NCBI RefSeq assembly: GCF_024398035.1 | Contig: NZ_CP073748.1 | Span: 3,215,001-3,279,000 of the forward strand | Origin: Kordiimonas sp. SCSIO 12603 | GTDB lineage: Bacteria > Pseudomonadota > Alphaproteobacteria > Sphingomonadales > Kordiimonadaceae | Direction of reading: 5' to 3' | DNA: 64,000 nt | Shown: in pieces, positions 26,603-36,580 of the stretch | How positions within the stretch are numbered: position 1 is the first letter of the stretch | Layout: each line of letters begins with the position of its first letter | Translations under genes and position numbers: made by a program | Notes under the pieces: generated by a model | What the model saw: the letters and a program-made list of their open reading frames with translations, nothing else | The model's database searches: none | Told to the model about the DNA's origin: nothing

Positions 26603-27709
26603 ATGATGAGCAACAGCATTTTGTTCAAACCTTTTGAAAGTGAAAATCTTTCTCTCGATAACCGTATCGTAATGGCGCCTATGACACGGTCCTTCTCCCC
26701 GGGCAACGTGCCAAATGATCTGAACGTGGAATATTACCGCAAACGTGCAGCCGGTGGTGTTGGCTTGATTATCACAGAAGGTACATGTGTTGGACATAAA
26801 GCTGCAAACGGCTACCCGAACATTCCTTTCATTCACGGCGATGAAGCGCTTGCAGGCTGGAAAAAAGTGGTTGATGCCGTGCACGCTGAAGGCGGCAAAA
26901 TCATGCCTCAGCTTTGGCATGTGGGCTCTGTACGCCGCCCAGGCACAGAGCCAGATGAAACTGTGCCGGGCTACGGCCCTTCAGGCATGGTGATGCCAGG
27001 CAAACAAAAATGCCATGTAATGACAGAAGAAGACATCGCGGATGTGATCGCTGCCTTTGCTAGAGCAGCAGCAGATGCAAAAGCTATCGGTTTCGACGGC
27101 GTTGAAGTGCACGGTGCTCATGGTTACCTCGTAGATCAGTTCTTCTGGGGCGGCGTAAATGTTCGTGATGACCAGTGGGGCGGCAACCTTGTGAAACGCA
27201 CACGTTTTGCTGCTGAGATTATCAAAGCTATCCGCGCTGAAGTTGGCCCAAATTATCCAGTAATCCTTCGCTGGTCTCAGTGGAAACAGCAAGATTACAG
27301 CGTAAAATTGGTAGATAACTCGTCTGAGATGGAGCAGTTCTTGGCACCACTTACTGATGCTGGTGTGGATATCTTCCACTGTTCTACCCGCCGTTTCTGG
27401 GAGCCAGAGTTTGAAGGAAGTGATCTCAATCTAGCTGGTTGGACTCGTAAAATCACGGGCAAACCAACAATCACCGTTGGCAGCGTTGGCCTTGATAGCG
27501 CCTTCACTGAAGAAGGTCAGAAAACATTCTCAGAAGGTAATATCGTAAACCTTGATAAACTCACTGAACGTATGGAACGCGATGAGTTTGATCTGGCGGC
27601 AGTTGGCCGGGCTCTTATCGCCAATCCAGATTGGGTGGAAAAAGTTCGCAGTGACGCTATGGAGGATTTGTCTCCATACACAAAAGAGATGCTGATGAAA
27701 CTGGCATAA
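26603..27709 (+). CDS. Old yellow enzyme family NADH:flavin oxidoreductase
   Basis: A 368-residue FMN-binding TIM-barrel protein. Family landmarks are RIVMAPMTRSF at the start, the active-site stretch GVEVHGAHGYLVDQFFW with the His, GGNLVKRTRFAAEII, and the C-terminal FMN phosphate region AAVGRALIANPDWVEKV. Such enzymes reduce activated alkenes or nitro compounds with NAD(P)H. Two ATG codons stand in tandem after AAGGA; the first is used. The HGAHG in place of the more usual HGANG is worth noting and places it nearer the His/His subgroup. The substrate is unknown. Confidence 0.9.
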   Translation: MMSNSILFKPFESENLSLDNRIVMAPMTRSFSPGNVPNDLNVEYYRKRAAGGVGLIITEGTCVGHKAANGYPNIPFIHGDEALAGWKKVVDAVHAEGGKIMPQLWHVGSVRRPGTEPDETVPGYGPSGMVMPGKQKCHVMTEEDIADVIAAFARAAADAKAIGFDGVEVHGAHGYLVDQFFWGGVNVRDDQWGGNLVKRTRFAAEIIKAIRAEVGPNYPVILRWSQWKQQDYSVKLVDNSSEMEQFLAPLTDAGVDIFHCSTRRFWEPEFEGSDLNLAGWTRKITGKPTITVGSVGLDSAFTEEGQKTFSEGNIVNLDKLTERMERDEFDLAAVGRALIANPDWVEKVRSDAMEDLSPYTKEMLMKLA

Positions 27710-27981
27710 GCAATTTCAGAAGGGGTGGCGTTATGTCACCCCATTCTCTCTATTTCCCGACTCACAAAAAATCCCACCTCAAATCTACCGTTCCCCTAAC
27801 GGCATTTGGCATAATCTTGTGAAAAACTGCTGTAAAAAAGCTTTTAATTTCAAAGTAAGCCAAACTTATTCATCCGAAATACGAATCTGTCTTTTCAGCC
27901 GCTATATTTAAGTTTAAGGGGGATTTAACTCTGCATAAAATAACGCAGGGAAATGGGTAACCTGAAGGGGAAGGGACAATA
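27710..27981. other. Gap between old yellow enzyme gene and putA
   Basis: No gene is seen. A weak terminator-like hairpin (GGGGTG ... CACCCC, 27724-27744) follows the old yellow enzyme gene. Further on is a 5-bp hairpin CCGTT-CCCCT-AACGG at about 27790. The putA promoter must be in the A/T-rich part (27830-27930), but I could not settle on one -35/-10 pair. Confidence 0.5.
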
Positions 27982-30900
27982 ATGACAAACCTTCGGATTT
28001 CGCCAGCAGCTGCCCCGAATAAAGCCTCGGCTTTAGCTGCCATGCGCGAAGCATATGAGTTGGACGAAACAAAAGCCGTTCAGCGCATTTTGGAAAATTT
28101 CCCGCTTGATGATTCAAGCCGTAAAGATATTGCCGTAAGTGCTGCTGCAATTGTTGCGCAGTCACGCGCTATGAAAGAACAACAAGGCAGCTTAGATGCT
28201 TTCCTTGCTGAATTCGGCCTTTCAAATCAAGAAGGTGTAGCGCTGATGTGTTTGGCGGAGGCCCTCCTCCGCGTACCAGACACTGCAACACAGGATAAAT
28301 TGATTGCTGAGAAAATTCAGTCTGGTGACTGGTCTTCTCACAAAGGGCAATCTGACAGCACCTTTGTGAACGCCTCCACTTGGGCACTTATGCTGACAGG
28401 CGGTGTGATTGATCTTGATAAATCTATCACGAAGAACCCTGGTTCATGGGTGAAATCCCTTATTGGCCGTACGGGTGAGCCAGTAATCCGTGCTGCGGTT
28501 AACCAAGCCATGAAAATCATGGGCAAACAGTTTGTATTTGGCCGTACCATTGGCGAAGGACTGACACGTCAGGGCAAACAGGCACCTGAGCATAAGATGA
28601 TGAGCTTTGACATGCTGGGTGAAGGTGCCCGTACCATGGAAACAGCCCATCGTTATTATGACCTTTACAAAGCATCAATCGATGCTGTTGGTTCAGCAAC
28701 AAAAGCTGATGGTGACAATCCGCATGACCGCTCTAGCGTTTCTATCAAGCTTTCAGCACTTCATCCCTGTTATAATGAAGCTAACGAAGGTCGTGTAATG
28801 GCTGAAATGCTGCCAATGGTGAAAGACCTGGCAGTAAAAGCAAAATCTTACGACATTCAGATGACAATTGACGCCGAAGAAGCGGACCGTCTGGATATCT
28901 CCTTGCGCCTGTTCGAAAAACTTGCCCAAGACCCTGACCTCGCTGGTTGGGAAGGTCTTGGCCTCGCAGTTCAAGCTTACCAGAAACGCGCGCCATATGT
29001 GATTGACTGGTTAATCCATCTTGCCCGCGAGAATGGCCGTAAGTTTGCCGTACGTCTTGTTAAAGGCGCGTACTGGGATACGGAAATCAAGCACGCGCAG
29101 GAACTTGGACTTGATGATTATCCTGTATTCACACGCAAGCCTTCAACAGATTGCTGTTATCTTTATACAGCTGCACGCATGCTTGACGCGCAGGATGCTA
29201 TTTATCCGCAGTTTGCAACACATAACGCGCACACAATTGCGGCGATCTCTGCCATGGCAGAAGATAAGTATTATGAATTCCAGCGCCTTCACGGCATGGG
29301 TGAACTCCTCTACACAGCAGCAAGCAAGGTGGTTGGTCGTACCATCCGCACACGCACTTACGCGCCAGTAGGCCTTCATGAAGACCTATTGCCGTACCTT
29401 GTACGTCGCCTCCTTGAAAATGGCGCCAACTCAAGCTTCGTAAACCGCTTTATGGATGCTGAAGTACCTGTTGAAGAAGTTGCTGGTGATCCAATTGAAT
29501 CACTGAAGGAAGCACCCGCACTTCGCCATACACTTATTCCTACACCGCTCGGCATATACGGCGAAGAGCGTTTAAATTCCAAAGGATGTAACCTTATGGA
29601 CCGCAATCATTTTGAACCGCTTCTCAAAGCACTGGATGAGCGCAAGAGCCACACATATGCCGCGATGAATATCGTTGGCGGTATGGAAGTTGGTGGCAAA
29701 ACAACTGACGTACGAAGCCCTGTAAACACTAATGAAATTGTTGGAACGTTCGCAGAAGCACGTATTGAAGATATCGAAACAGCTGCTCACCGCGCGGCAG
29801 AAGCACAACATGATTGGGACGCACTTGGCGGCAAAGCCCGTGCAGATATCCTCCGCAAAGCTGCTGATCTTCTTGAAGAAGACCGTGATATCGTTGCAGA
29901 TATGCTTGTGCGTGAAGCTGGCAAAACACTGGGCGATATCATCGCTGAAGTGCGTGAAGCTGTTGATTTCTTCCGCTATTATGCTGTGCAAGCCGAAAAA
30001 CAGTTTGGTGAACCTATTCGCCTACCTGGTCCAACCGGTGAGCAAAATGAACTGCACATGGGTGGCCGTGGTACATTCCTATGTATTGCACCGTGGAACT
30101 TCCCGCTTGCGATTTTTGTTGGCCAGATTGCGGCTGCTCTTGCGGCAGGTAACTCTGTTATTGCTAAACCAGCTGAACAAACACCAATTATTGCGTGGCA
30201 TGCTGTAAAGCTAATGCACAAAGCAGGCGTACCTGCTGACGTACTGCACCTTCTTTTAGGTGACGGCGCAACAGTTGGTGCGAAACTCGTTGCTGATGAA
30301 CGCATCGCTGGTGTTGCGTTTACTGGCTCCACTGAAACAGCAAAGATCATCAACCGCACACTAGCGGACCGTGACGGCGCCATTGTACCACTGATTGCAG
30401 AAACCGGTGGCCAAAACGCGATGATCGTTGATTCGACAGCCCTGCCTGAACAGGTTGCGGATGATGTAATCCTCTCTGCTTTCGGTTCTGCAGGCCAGCG
30501 CTGCTCAGCCCTTCGTGTTCTCTTTGTTCAGGATAGCGTTGCTGACAAGGTGATTGACATGATCAAAGGCGCTCTTAAAGAGCGCGTGATTGGTAATCCT
30601 GCTAATCTGGATACTGATATCGGCCCAATCATTGATGAAGAAGCCCGAGCTAATCTCGCTAAACATTGCGCCAAGATGGAAAAAGAAGCCACACTTGTTG
30701 CGAAAGCAGAGATGGCAGATGACACTAAGGATGGTACATTCTTCGCACCGCATATCTTCGAACTCTCTGGCCTAGACCAGCTGGAGCGTGAAGTGTTTGG
30801 CCCGGTTCTTCATATCATTCGCTTTAAATCATCAGAGATGGAGGATGTGCTGAAACAAATTCTTGATACAGGGTACGGCCTTACATTCGGTGTACATTCA

Positions 30901-31146
30901 CGTCTCGAAGGTCGCTGGCAGGAACTGTTCGCAAAAACCCGTGTCGGTAATACCTACATTAACCGCAACATGACTGGTGCTGTTGTTGGCGTGCAGCCAT
31001 TTGGCGGCGAAGGTCTATCAGGCACCGGCCCTAAAGCAGGTGGCCCGAACTATCTGATCCGTTTTGCGGCTGAGCGCACGCTTACCATCAATACCGCGGC
31101 CGTCGGCGGTAATGCTGAGCTTTTCAGCATGGATGAAGGCGCTTAA
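27982..31146 (+). CDS. putA: Bifunctional proline dehydrogenase / glutamate-semialdehyde dehydrogenase PutA
   Basis: A 1054-residue enzyme that oxidises proline to glutamate in two steps. Residues ~10-130 are the helical dimerisation region; ~140-500 the FAD proline dehydrogenase barrel (DAEEADRLDISL, FAVRLVKGAYWDTEIK, TYAPVG); ~530-1040 the aldehyde dehydrogenase (IAPWNFPLAIF, FTGSTETAKI, catalytic Glu in AETGGQNAMIVD, catalytic Cys near 840 in GQRCSALRVL). There is no N-terminal ribbon-helix-helix DNA-binding domain, so this is the short PutA that is not its own repressor. It is monocistronic with a strong terminator. Confidence 0.97.
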   Translation: MTNLRISPAAAPNKASALAAMREAYELDETKAVQRILENFPLDDSSRKDIAVSAAAIVAQSRAMKEQQGSLDAFLAEFGLSNQEGVALMCLAEALLRVPDTATQDKLIAEKIQSGDWSSHKGQSDSTFVNASTWALMLTGGVIDLDKSITKNPGSWVKSLIGRTGEPVIRAAVNQAMKIMGKQFVFGRTIGEGLTRQGKQAPEHKMMSFDMLGEGARTMETAHRYYDLYKASIDAVGSATKADGDNPHDRSSVSIKLSALHPCYNEANEGRVMAEMLPMVKDLAVKAKSYDIQMTIDAEEADRLDISLRLFEKLAQDPDLAGWEGLGLAVQAYQKRAPYVIDWLIHLARENGRKFAVRLVKGAYWDTEIKHAQELGLDDYPVFTRKPSTDCCYLYTAARMLDAQDAIYPQFATHNAHTIAAISAMAEDKYYEFQRLHGMGELLYTAASKVVGRTIRTRTYAPVGLHEDLLPYLVRRLLENGANSSFVNRFMDAEVPVEEVAGDPIESLKEAPALRHTLIPTPLGIYGEERLNSKGCNLMDRNHFEPLLKALDERKSHTYAAMNIVGGMEVGGKTTDVRSPVNTNEIVGTFAEARIEDIETAAHRAAEAQHDWDALGGKARADILRKAADLLEEDRDIVADMLVREAGKTLGDIIAEVREAVDFFRYYAVQAEKQFGEPIRLPGPTGEQNELHMGGRGTFLCIAPWNFPLAIFVGQIAAALAAGNSVIAKPAEQTPIIAWHAVKLMHKAGVPADVLHLLLGDGATVGAKLVADERIAGVAFTGSTETAKIINRTLADRDGAIVPLIAETGGQNAMIVDSTALPEQVADDVILSAFGSAGQRCSALRVLFVQDSVADKVIDMIKGALKERVIGNPANLDTDIGPIIDEEARANLAKHCAKMEKEATLVAKAEMADDTKDGTFFAPHIFELSGLDQLEREVFGPVLHIIRFKSSEMEDVLKQILDTGYGLTFGVHSRLEGRWQELFAKTRVGNTYINRNMTGAVVGVQPFGGEGLSGTGPKAGGPNYLIRFAAERTLTINTAAVGGNAELFSMDEGA

Positions 31147-31169
31147 AAGCTTATCCAATAGAACCCTAG

Positions 31170-31200
31170 AAGGCCGGGATTTATTCTCGGCCTTTTTTTT
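31170..31200 (+). terminator. Rho-independent terminator of putA
   Basis: Stem AAGGCCGGGA / TCTCGGCCTT followed by a run of eight T residues, 25 bases after the stop. Confidence 0.92.
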
Positions 31201-31225
31201 ACGTACCTGAATAATAATCCATTAA

Positions 31226-31266
31226 ATCGATTACTAAATAAGCTATTATCAATTTAGATCGATTAC
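31226..31266 (+). promoter_or_regulatory. Candidate katG control region: direct repeat ATCGATTAC flanking an A/T-rich inverted repeat
   Basis: ATCGATTAC occurs at 31226-31234 and again at 31258-31266, 32 bases (three helical turns) apart. Between them TAAAT ... ATTTA form inverted arms around TATTAT (31244-31249), a possible -10. This could be an operator for a peroxide or iron regulator such as OxyR or Fur; neither consensus is matched well enough to name it. Confidence 0.4.
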
Positions 31267-31334
31267 AACTCTGCCATATCATTTTCTCAGTAACGTTTTG
31301 ATTGCTGTCTGATCAACACTTAGGAGAATAGGGT

Positions 31335-33578
31335 ATGTTTCGTAATACAGTTTCTGCAGTAGCCCTCGCTGCTGTTTTGAGCCTTGTCCCAAACACCACT
31401 GCATTTGCAGAGGGCCACGGCAAACCACACGCAAAATATAACAAAGAGCAAAAGGTAGAGATCAACAACGATTATTGGTGGCCAAACCGCCTTGATCTTT
31501 CAGCTCTCCGTCTGAACGCAGCTAAATCAGACCCAATGGACGCAGGTTTCAACTATGCTGCCGAGTTCGCCAAACTGGACCTTGAAGAACTTAGAAGAGA
31601 TGTCGTCGAAGCCATGACAACATCACAGGATTGGTGGCCAGCAGATTACGGGCACTATGGTCCATTTTTCATCCGTATGGCATGGCACAGCGCTGGTACA
31701 TACCGTACTACTGATGGCCGCGGTGGTTCTGATGGCGGCATGCAGCGTTTTGCGCCACTAAACAGCTGGCCTGATAACGTAAACCTCGATAAAGCACGCC
31801 GTCTTCTTTGGCCAATCAAACAAAAGTACGGTAAAAAAATCTCATGGGGCGATCTCATGGTATTCGCTGGTACAATCGCCATGGAAGACATGGGTTTCAA
31901 AACTCTTGGCTTTGCCGGTGGCCGTATCGATGGTTGGCAACCAGAAGAAGTTTACTGGGGCTCTGAAGGTGAATGGCTTGGCCGTGACCGCGACACACCA
32001 AATGGTCTTGAAAACCCACTTGCAGCGGTTCGTATGGGACTTATCTACGTAAATCCTGAAGGCCCGAACGGTGTTCCGGAGCCACTGCTCGCCGCAAAAG
32101 AAATCCGCGAAACTTTTGCACGCATGGCAATGAATGATGAAGAAACAGCCGCTCTTATCGCTGGTGGTCACACATTCGGTAAAGCACACGGTGCCCGCAG
32201 CCCTGAAAAGTGCGTAGGCCCAGACGCCGAAGCCGCCCCAATTGAAAACCAAGGCCTTGGCTGGAAAAACAAATGCGGTACTGGTAAAGGCGCAGACACG
32301 ATCACAAGTGGCCTTGAAGGCGCTTGGACCGCTGCCCCAACACAGTGGACAACTCTCTTCCTACAAAACCTGTATCAGTATGACTGGAAGAAAACCAAAA
32401 GCCCTGCAGGTGCAACACAGTGGACACCGACAGATGAAAGCGCTTCTGAAACAGTTCCTGATGCACACATTGAAGGTAAATTCCACGCACCTATTATGTT
32501 CACAACTGATTTGGCGCTTCGTTTCGACCCTGAATACCAAAAGATCACAACACGCTGGCTTGAAAATCCGGAAGAGTTTGAGCAAGCATTCGCTCGCGCC
32601 TGGTTTAAGCTAACTCACCGTGATCTTGGTCCGCGCTCTCGCTACCTTGGTGCTTTTGCCCCGAAAGATGAGATGATCTGGCAGGATCCAATCCCCGCGG
32701 TTGATTATGATATGATCAGCGCAAGAGACGCTGCGAAACTGAAGAAACAGATTCTAGCTTCTGGCCTTTCTGTTTCCGAGCTTGTGCGTGCCGCATGGTC
32801 ATCAGCTTCATCATTCCGCAACACCGACATGCGCGGTGGTGCAAATGGTGCTCGTGTTCGCCTTGCCCCTCAAAAAGACTGGGCAGCAAACACACCTGTT
32901 GAACTTGATAAAGTGATCACAAAGCTTGAAGCCATTCAAACATCATTCAATTCCAAGAACCGCAAAAAGCAAGTTTCTCTTGCTGACCTTGTGGTACTCG
33001 GCGGTGCAGCGGCACTAGAGAAAGCCGCAGCAGATGCTGGTGTTGAAGTTTCTGTACCGTTCACACCGGGCCGTGCGGATGCTACACAGGCAAAAACTGA
33101 TGTTCACTCTTTCAGTTTCCTTAAACCTAAAGCAGACGGTTTCCGCAACTACTTCGCAGAAGGCAACAAACGTTCACCTGCTGAAATGCTTGTAGAGAAA
33201 TCAGCAGTACTGAACCTCTCTGTTCCAGAGATGACAGTTCTTGTGGGCGGCATGCGTGCTCTTGATGCAAACACAGACGGTGCTAAGCACGGTGTGTTTA
33301 CAGATAAGCCAGGTACGCTGAATAATGATTTCTTCGTAAATCTCCTCAGCATGGATACAGAGTGGAAAAAAGCCAAAGGCAAAGACGGCATCTTCAATGG
33401 TTATGATCGTGCCAGCGGCCAAATGAAATGGACAGCTACACCAGTTGACCTAATCTTCGGTTCCAATTCTGAACTACGTGCTATCGCTGAAGTATATGCG
33501 TTTGATGAAAACAAAGAAAAGTTTGTGAATGATTTCATCAAAGCATGGGTGAAAGTGATGAACAACGACCGCAGCTAA
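31335..33578 (+). CDS. katG: Catalase-peroxidase, exported form
   Basis: A 747-residue two-domain haem peroxidase that breaks down hydrogen peroxide. The N-terminal ~25 residues are a signal peptide ([17 protein letters not shown]), as in the periplasmic KatP type. The distal site [13 protein letters not shown] (Arg, Trp, His) is near residues 112-124, the Tyr of the Met-Tyr-Trp adduct is in [11 protein letters not shown], and the proximal His in [12 protein letters not shown] near 278. The haem-free C-terminal domain is complete. AGGAG lies upstream. It is monocistronic between strong terminators. Confidence 0.96.
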   Translation: MFRNTVSAVALAAVLSLVPNTTAFAEGHGKPHAKYNKEQKVEINNDYWWPNRLDLSALRLNAAKSDPMDAGFNYAAEFAKLDLEELRRDVVEAMTTSQDWWPADYGHYGPFFIRMAWHSAGTYRTTDGRGGSDGGMQRFAPLNSWPDNVNLDKARRLLWPIKQKYGKKISWGDLMVFAGTIAMEDMGFKTLGFAGGRIDGWQPEEVYWGSEGEWLGRDRDTPNGLENPLAAVRMGLIYVNPEGPNGVPEPLLAAKEIRETFARMAMNDEETAALIAGGHTFGKAHGARSPEKCVGPDAEAAPIENQGLGWKNKCGTGKGADTITSGLEGAWTAAPTQWTTLFLQNLYQYDWKKTKSPAGATQWTPTDESASETVPDAHIEGKFHAPIMFTTDLALRFDPEYQKITTRWLENPEEFEQAFARAWFKLTHRDLGPRSRYLGAFAPKDEMIWQDPIPAVDYDMISARDAAKLKKQILASGLSVSELVRAAWSSASSFRNTDMRGGANGARVRLAPQKDWAANTPVELDKVITKLEAIQTSFNSKNRKKQVSLADLVVLGGAAALEKAAADAGVEVSVPFTPGRADATQAKTDVHSFSFLKPKADGFRNYFAEGNKRSPAEMLVEKSAVLNLSVPEMTVLVGGMRALDANTDGAKHGVFTDKPGTLNNDFFVNLLSMDTEWKKAKGKDGIFNGYDRASGQMKWTATPVDLIFGSNSELRAIAEVYAFDENKEKFVNDFIKAWVKVMNNDRS

Positions 33579-33599
33579 CAAGCGGTTTATAAGATAAAG

Positions 33600-33630
33600 A
33601 AATGGCGGCCCATACGGTCGCCATTTTTAT
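33600..33630. terminator. Bidirectional terminator between katG and the radical SAM gene
   Basis: AATGGCG / CGCCATT stem with T-run to the right and A/T tract to the left. The T-run contains the stop codon of the convergent radical SAM gene. Confidence 0.8.
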
Positions 33631-34742
33631 TTGAGCGCATCTAATAAACTATATTGGCTTCCCTTAAGGATAGGCCGTTGGAAAGTTTCTGTCACCAACT
33701 TGAAAGTATCTTCTCGCTTATTAAGTTTATGTTTTCTGCAAAGAGCCGCAAACCTAACCCGCATCAGATCAGCTTCCGCTCCCTTCCCCGTCATACGGTG
33801 TTTAAAACGCGGATCATTGGTTTTACCACCCCGCATTGCTTTCAAACGGTTCATTACCCGATCTTTCCGGTTTGGAAAATTGGCCTTGAGCCATTCTTCA
33901 AACAAGCTAGTTAATTCAAGTGGTAGCCGCATCAATATATACCCCACATCCTTAGCTCCTGCATGTGCGACAGCCGCAATCACTTGCTCCATCTCATGAT
34001 CATTAAGGGCCGGGATAACAGGCGCAAACATAGCAATCGTTGGCACACCGGCATCTGAAAGTAACCTTATGGCATCAAGCCGACGCTGCGGCATCGAAGC
34101 ACGTGGTTCCATTGTGCGAGAGAGTTTCCGGTCAAGCGTGGTGACCGATAAGCCAGCCTTCACAAGGCCTTTTTTTGCCATAGGGGCTAGAATATCCAAA
34201 TCCCTCACTATAAGTCTCGATTTAGTAAGGATGGTACATGGATGGTTATATTTGTTGAGTACCTCAAGAATGCTTCGGGTAATTTCTCTTTCACGCTCAA
34301 TTGGTTGGTACGGATCAGTATTCGTACCCATGGCTATGGGTTTCGGTTCATAGCCTTCCCGAGCAATCTCTTTTTCCAATAATTCGGCAGCATTTGGTTT
34401 CGCAAATAGCTTACTTTCAAAATCTAATCCAGCTGATAACCCCATATATGTATGAGTTGGTCGGGCAAAACAGTAAATGCAGCCATGCTCACACCCCCTG
34501 TATGCATTGATCGACCGGTCGAAAGGTACATCAGGCGAAGTATTTTTAGTGATGATATGACGAGCATTTTCCTCAAACACCTCTGTTCTCAGAGGTGTTT
34601 CATCCTCTGCCATATCCCATCCATCATCATGGCGTTCATAGCCATACTGTTCAAAGCGGCCTGAACCGTTTGAAGTAGCCGCGCGACCGCGGACATTTAA
34701 TGCACCTTTCAAGGTCGCTGATTTCTGTCCATACTCATTCAT
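33627..34742 (-). CDS. PA0069-family radical SAM protein (SplB-like)
   Basis: A 371-residue radical SAM enzyme. The cluster motif CEHGCIYCFARPTHTYMG (C-X3-4-C-X2-C) is near residue 75. Other family stretches are AMGTNTDPYQPIEREREITR, ILTKSRLIVRDLDIL and LSVTTLDRKLSRTMEPRA. It is related to spore photoproduct lyase SplB but belongs to the widespread PA0069/Rv2578c group of unknown reaction. The ATG at 34742 is taken because the 18 residues before it are unlike the family; no clear ribosome site is visible at either start. It is divergent from the aminotransferase operon. Confidence 0.85.
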   Translation of the reverse strand: MNEYGQKSATLKGALNVRGRAATSNGSGRFEQYGYERHDDGWDMAEDETPLRTEVFEENARHIITKNTSPDVPFDRSINAYRGCEHGCIYCFARPTHTYMGLSAGLDFESKLFAKPNAAELLEKEIAREGYEPKPIAMGTNTDPYQPIEREREITRSILEVLNKYNHPCTILTKSRLIVRDLDILAPMAKKGLVKAGLSVTTLDRKLSRTMEPRASMPQRRLDAIRLLSDAGVPTIAMFAPVIPALNDHEMEQVIAAVAHAGAKDVGYILMRLPLELTSLFEEWLKANFPNRKDRVMNRLKAMRGGKTNDPRFKHRMTGKGAEADLMRVRFAALCRKHKLNKREDTFKLVTETFQRPILKGSQYSLLDALK

Positions 34743-34853
34743 AGACTTATCATAACAGAAGTGGAACAAATAGTGAACAAAAGAAATATTAGACAAAATT
34801 CCAATTATAGACTATTAATCCATATATAGATTCTTTGTACAAGGAGTAGACAG

Positions 34854-35966
34854 ATGCAAATTGAAGAATTCACACTGGAACGTATTCAGTCTCTTTATGA
34901 AAACACAGTAGACTTTAATCTGTCTGACAGTGGTGTACATCCATACACCCTGAAAGAACTCCTGACACCTGAGCAAAACACCAAGCTACTTGAATTGGAA
35001 ATCGGCTACGGCTGGACTAACGGCGCTACCGAACTCAGACAGTCTGTTGCAAACCTCTATAAAGACCGTACACCGGACGAAGTGATCATCACTAATGGCT
35101 CAGCTGAAGCAAACTTCCTGATGGTAATGTCTCTCCTCAACCCCGGAGATGAACTGATTGTTTTTGTACCAAACTATCTGCAAATCTGGGGGTGGGCACG
35201 TGCACTTGGCATCAAGGTAAAAGAAGTTGCTCTTAAGGAAGAGTTAGGCTGGCAGCCTGATCTGGATGATCTTAAATCACTGGTATCTGACAAAACCAAG
35301 ATGATCACTATCTGCCACCCGAATAACCCGACAGGCAGCACGCTTCCTCTTGATAGCATGAACCAGCTTGTAGAATTCGCACGTGAACGCGGCTTATATC
35401 TGCATGCTGATGAAGTTTACAAGGGCTCTGAACTGAACGGAGAAGAAAGCCCGAGCTTCGCCGATCTATACGAAAAGGCAATCATCACATCTGGCCTCTC
35501 GAAAGCAATGGCGCTTCCAGGCCTCCGTATCGGTTGGCTCGTTGGCCCAGAGGCTGATATCTATAAAGCTTGGCAGCGCAAAGATTATACATCCATCACC
35601 ACAAGTGCTGTAAGCGAATATGTAGCCGACATCGTAGTCCAGCCAACCAAGCGCGCTGAAATCCTTGAACGAAGTCGCCGTATTCTCAGAGAAAACGTAG
35701 CGCTTCTCTCAGGCTGGCTTGATAACAATGCCAATATTTTCTCAAGCATTCTGCCTCAAGCAGGCGGCATGGCCTTTGTGCGCTATAATATGGATATAAA
35801 CTCCACTAAGCTTGTCCATAAGCTCCGCGAAGAACGCAGCATTATGCTTCTACCGGGCGATGTGTACGGCATGGACCAATATATCCGCCTGGGGATTGGA
35901 GCACCAAAACACCATATTGAAGAAGGCCTTAAACATCTGGCTGATTACGCACGAACTAATTTCTAG
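34854..35966 (+). CDS. Class I/II pyridoxal-phosphate aminotransferase
   Basis: A 370-residue fold-type I aminotransferase. The PLP lysine is in TSGLSKAMALPGLRIGW near residue 220; upstream motifs include ITNGSAEANFLMVMSLLNPGDELI, CHPNNPTGSTL (Asn for the PLP O3') and LHADEVYKGSE (Asp/Tyr for the ring). AAGGAG precedes the ATG. It begins a three-gene operon with a YheO-like regulator and an ornithine-cyclodeaminase-family protein, so it probably acts on a particular amino acid in a catabolic route. The substrate is not predictable from sequence alone. Confidence 0.92.
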   Translation: MQIEEFTLERIQSLYENTVDFNLSDSGVHPYTLKELLTPEQNTKLLELEIGYGWTNGATELRQSVANLYKDRTPDEVIITNGSAEANFLMVMSLLNPGDELIVFVPNYLQIWGWARALGIKVKEVALKEELGWQPDLDDLKSLVSDKTKMITICHPNNPTGSTLPLDSMNQLVEFARERGLYLHADEVYKGSELNGEESPSFADLYEKAIITSGLSKAMALPGLRIGWLVGPEADIYKAWQRKDYTSITTSAVSEYVADIVVQPTKRAEILERSRRILRENVALLSGWLDNNANIFSSILPQAGGMAFVRYNMDINSTKLVHKLREERSIMLLPGDVYGMDQYIRLGIGAPKHHIEEGLKHLADYARTNF

Positions 35967-35977
35967 GTAACGAGTTT

Positions 35978-36580
35978 ATGCTGAACAAATATCATGACAT
36001 TGCAGATGGTATCGCCCTCCTGTTTCATCCGTATGTAGAAGTTGTTATCCATGATCTGGCAACGGAGCAGGTTGCCTACATCGCCAACAATTTCTCACAA
36101 CGAGAGATAGGCGAACCTTCGCTTTTGCATGAGATTGATTTCAAACCCAGTGACCGCCTTATCGGCCCTTATGAAAAAACGAACTGGGATGGTAAACGTA
36201 TAAAATCCATCAGCAGCGTGATCCGTGATGATAGTGAAAAAGCCATTGGAATTCTGTGTATTAACGCCGACATGTCCCACTTCCATATGGCGCAACAGGC
36301 TTTATCCGCCCTGCTCTCCATACCGCAAGAAACGGAAAAGCCTGAGGCATTGTTCAAAGAGGATTGGCACGAGAAGATCAATCAGTTTGTGACGGACTGG
36401 ACCAACAAGCACGGCACCCCAGTTGCTCAACTTTCCCAGAAGCAAAAGAAAGCACTAATCTTCGACCTAGCAGAAAGCGGCGGCTTTGAAGGCAAGCAGG
36501 CGGCGGCCTATGTATGCCGCATTCTAGGTGTTGCCCGCGCTACTCTTTATAACTACCTCAAACAGCAGCGTGGTGAGTAA
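35978..36580 (+). CDS. YheO-like PAS / helix-turn-helix transcriptional regulator
   Basis: A 200-residue regulator: a YheO-type PAS domain in the N-terminal ~110 residues (GIALLFHPYVEVVIHDL, AIGILCINADMSHF) and a C-terminal helix-turn-helix (KQAAAYVCRILGVARATLYNYLKQ). The family includes DauR, the repressor of D-arginine catabolism in Pseudomonas aeruginosa, where it is also encoded beside an ornithine-cyclodeaminase-family enzyme. It lies 11 bases after the aminotransferase gene and its stop overlaps the next start (TAATG). Likely ligand-responsive control of this operon. Confidence 0.87.
   Translation: MLNKYHDIADGIALLFHPYVEVVIHDLATEQVAYIANNFSQREIGEPSLLHEIDFKPSDRLIGPYEKTNWDGKRIKSISSVIRDDSEKAIGILCINADMSHFHMAQQALSALLSIPQETEKPEALFKEDWHEKINQFVTDWTNKHGTPVAQLSQKQKKALIFDLAESGGFEGKQAAAYVCRILGVARATLYNYLKQQRGE

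Noticed and set aside
27760-27830. Sigma-54 promoter (TTGGCATAATCTTG) before putA
   Set aside because: The GC of the -12 element is missing at the required spacing.
29572-30383. Minus-strand open frames inside putA
   Set aside because: Shadows of a fully intact PutA; no start signals and no family likeness.
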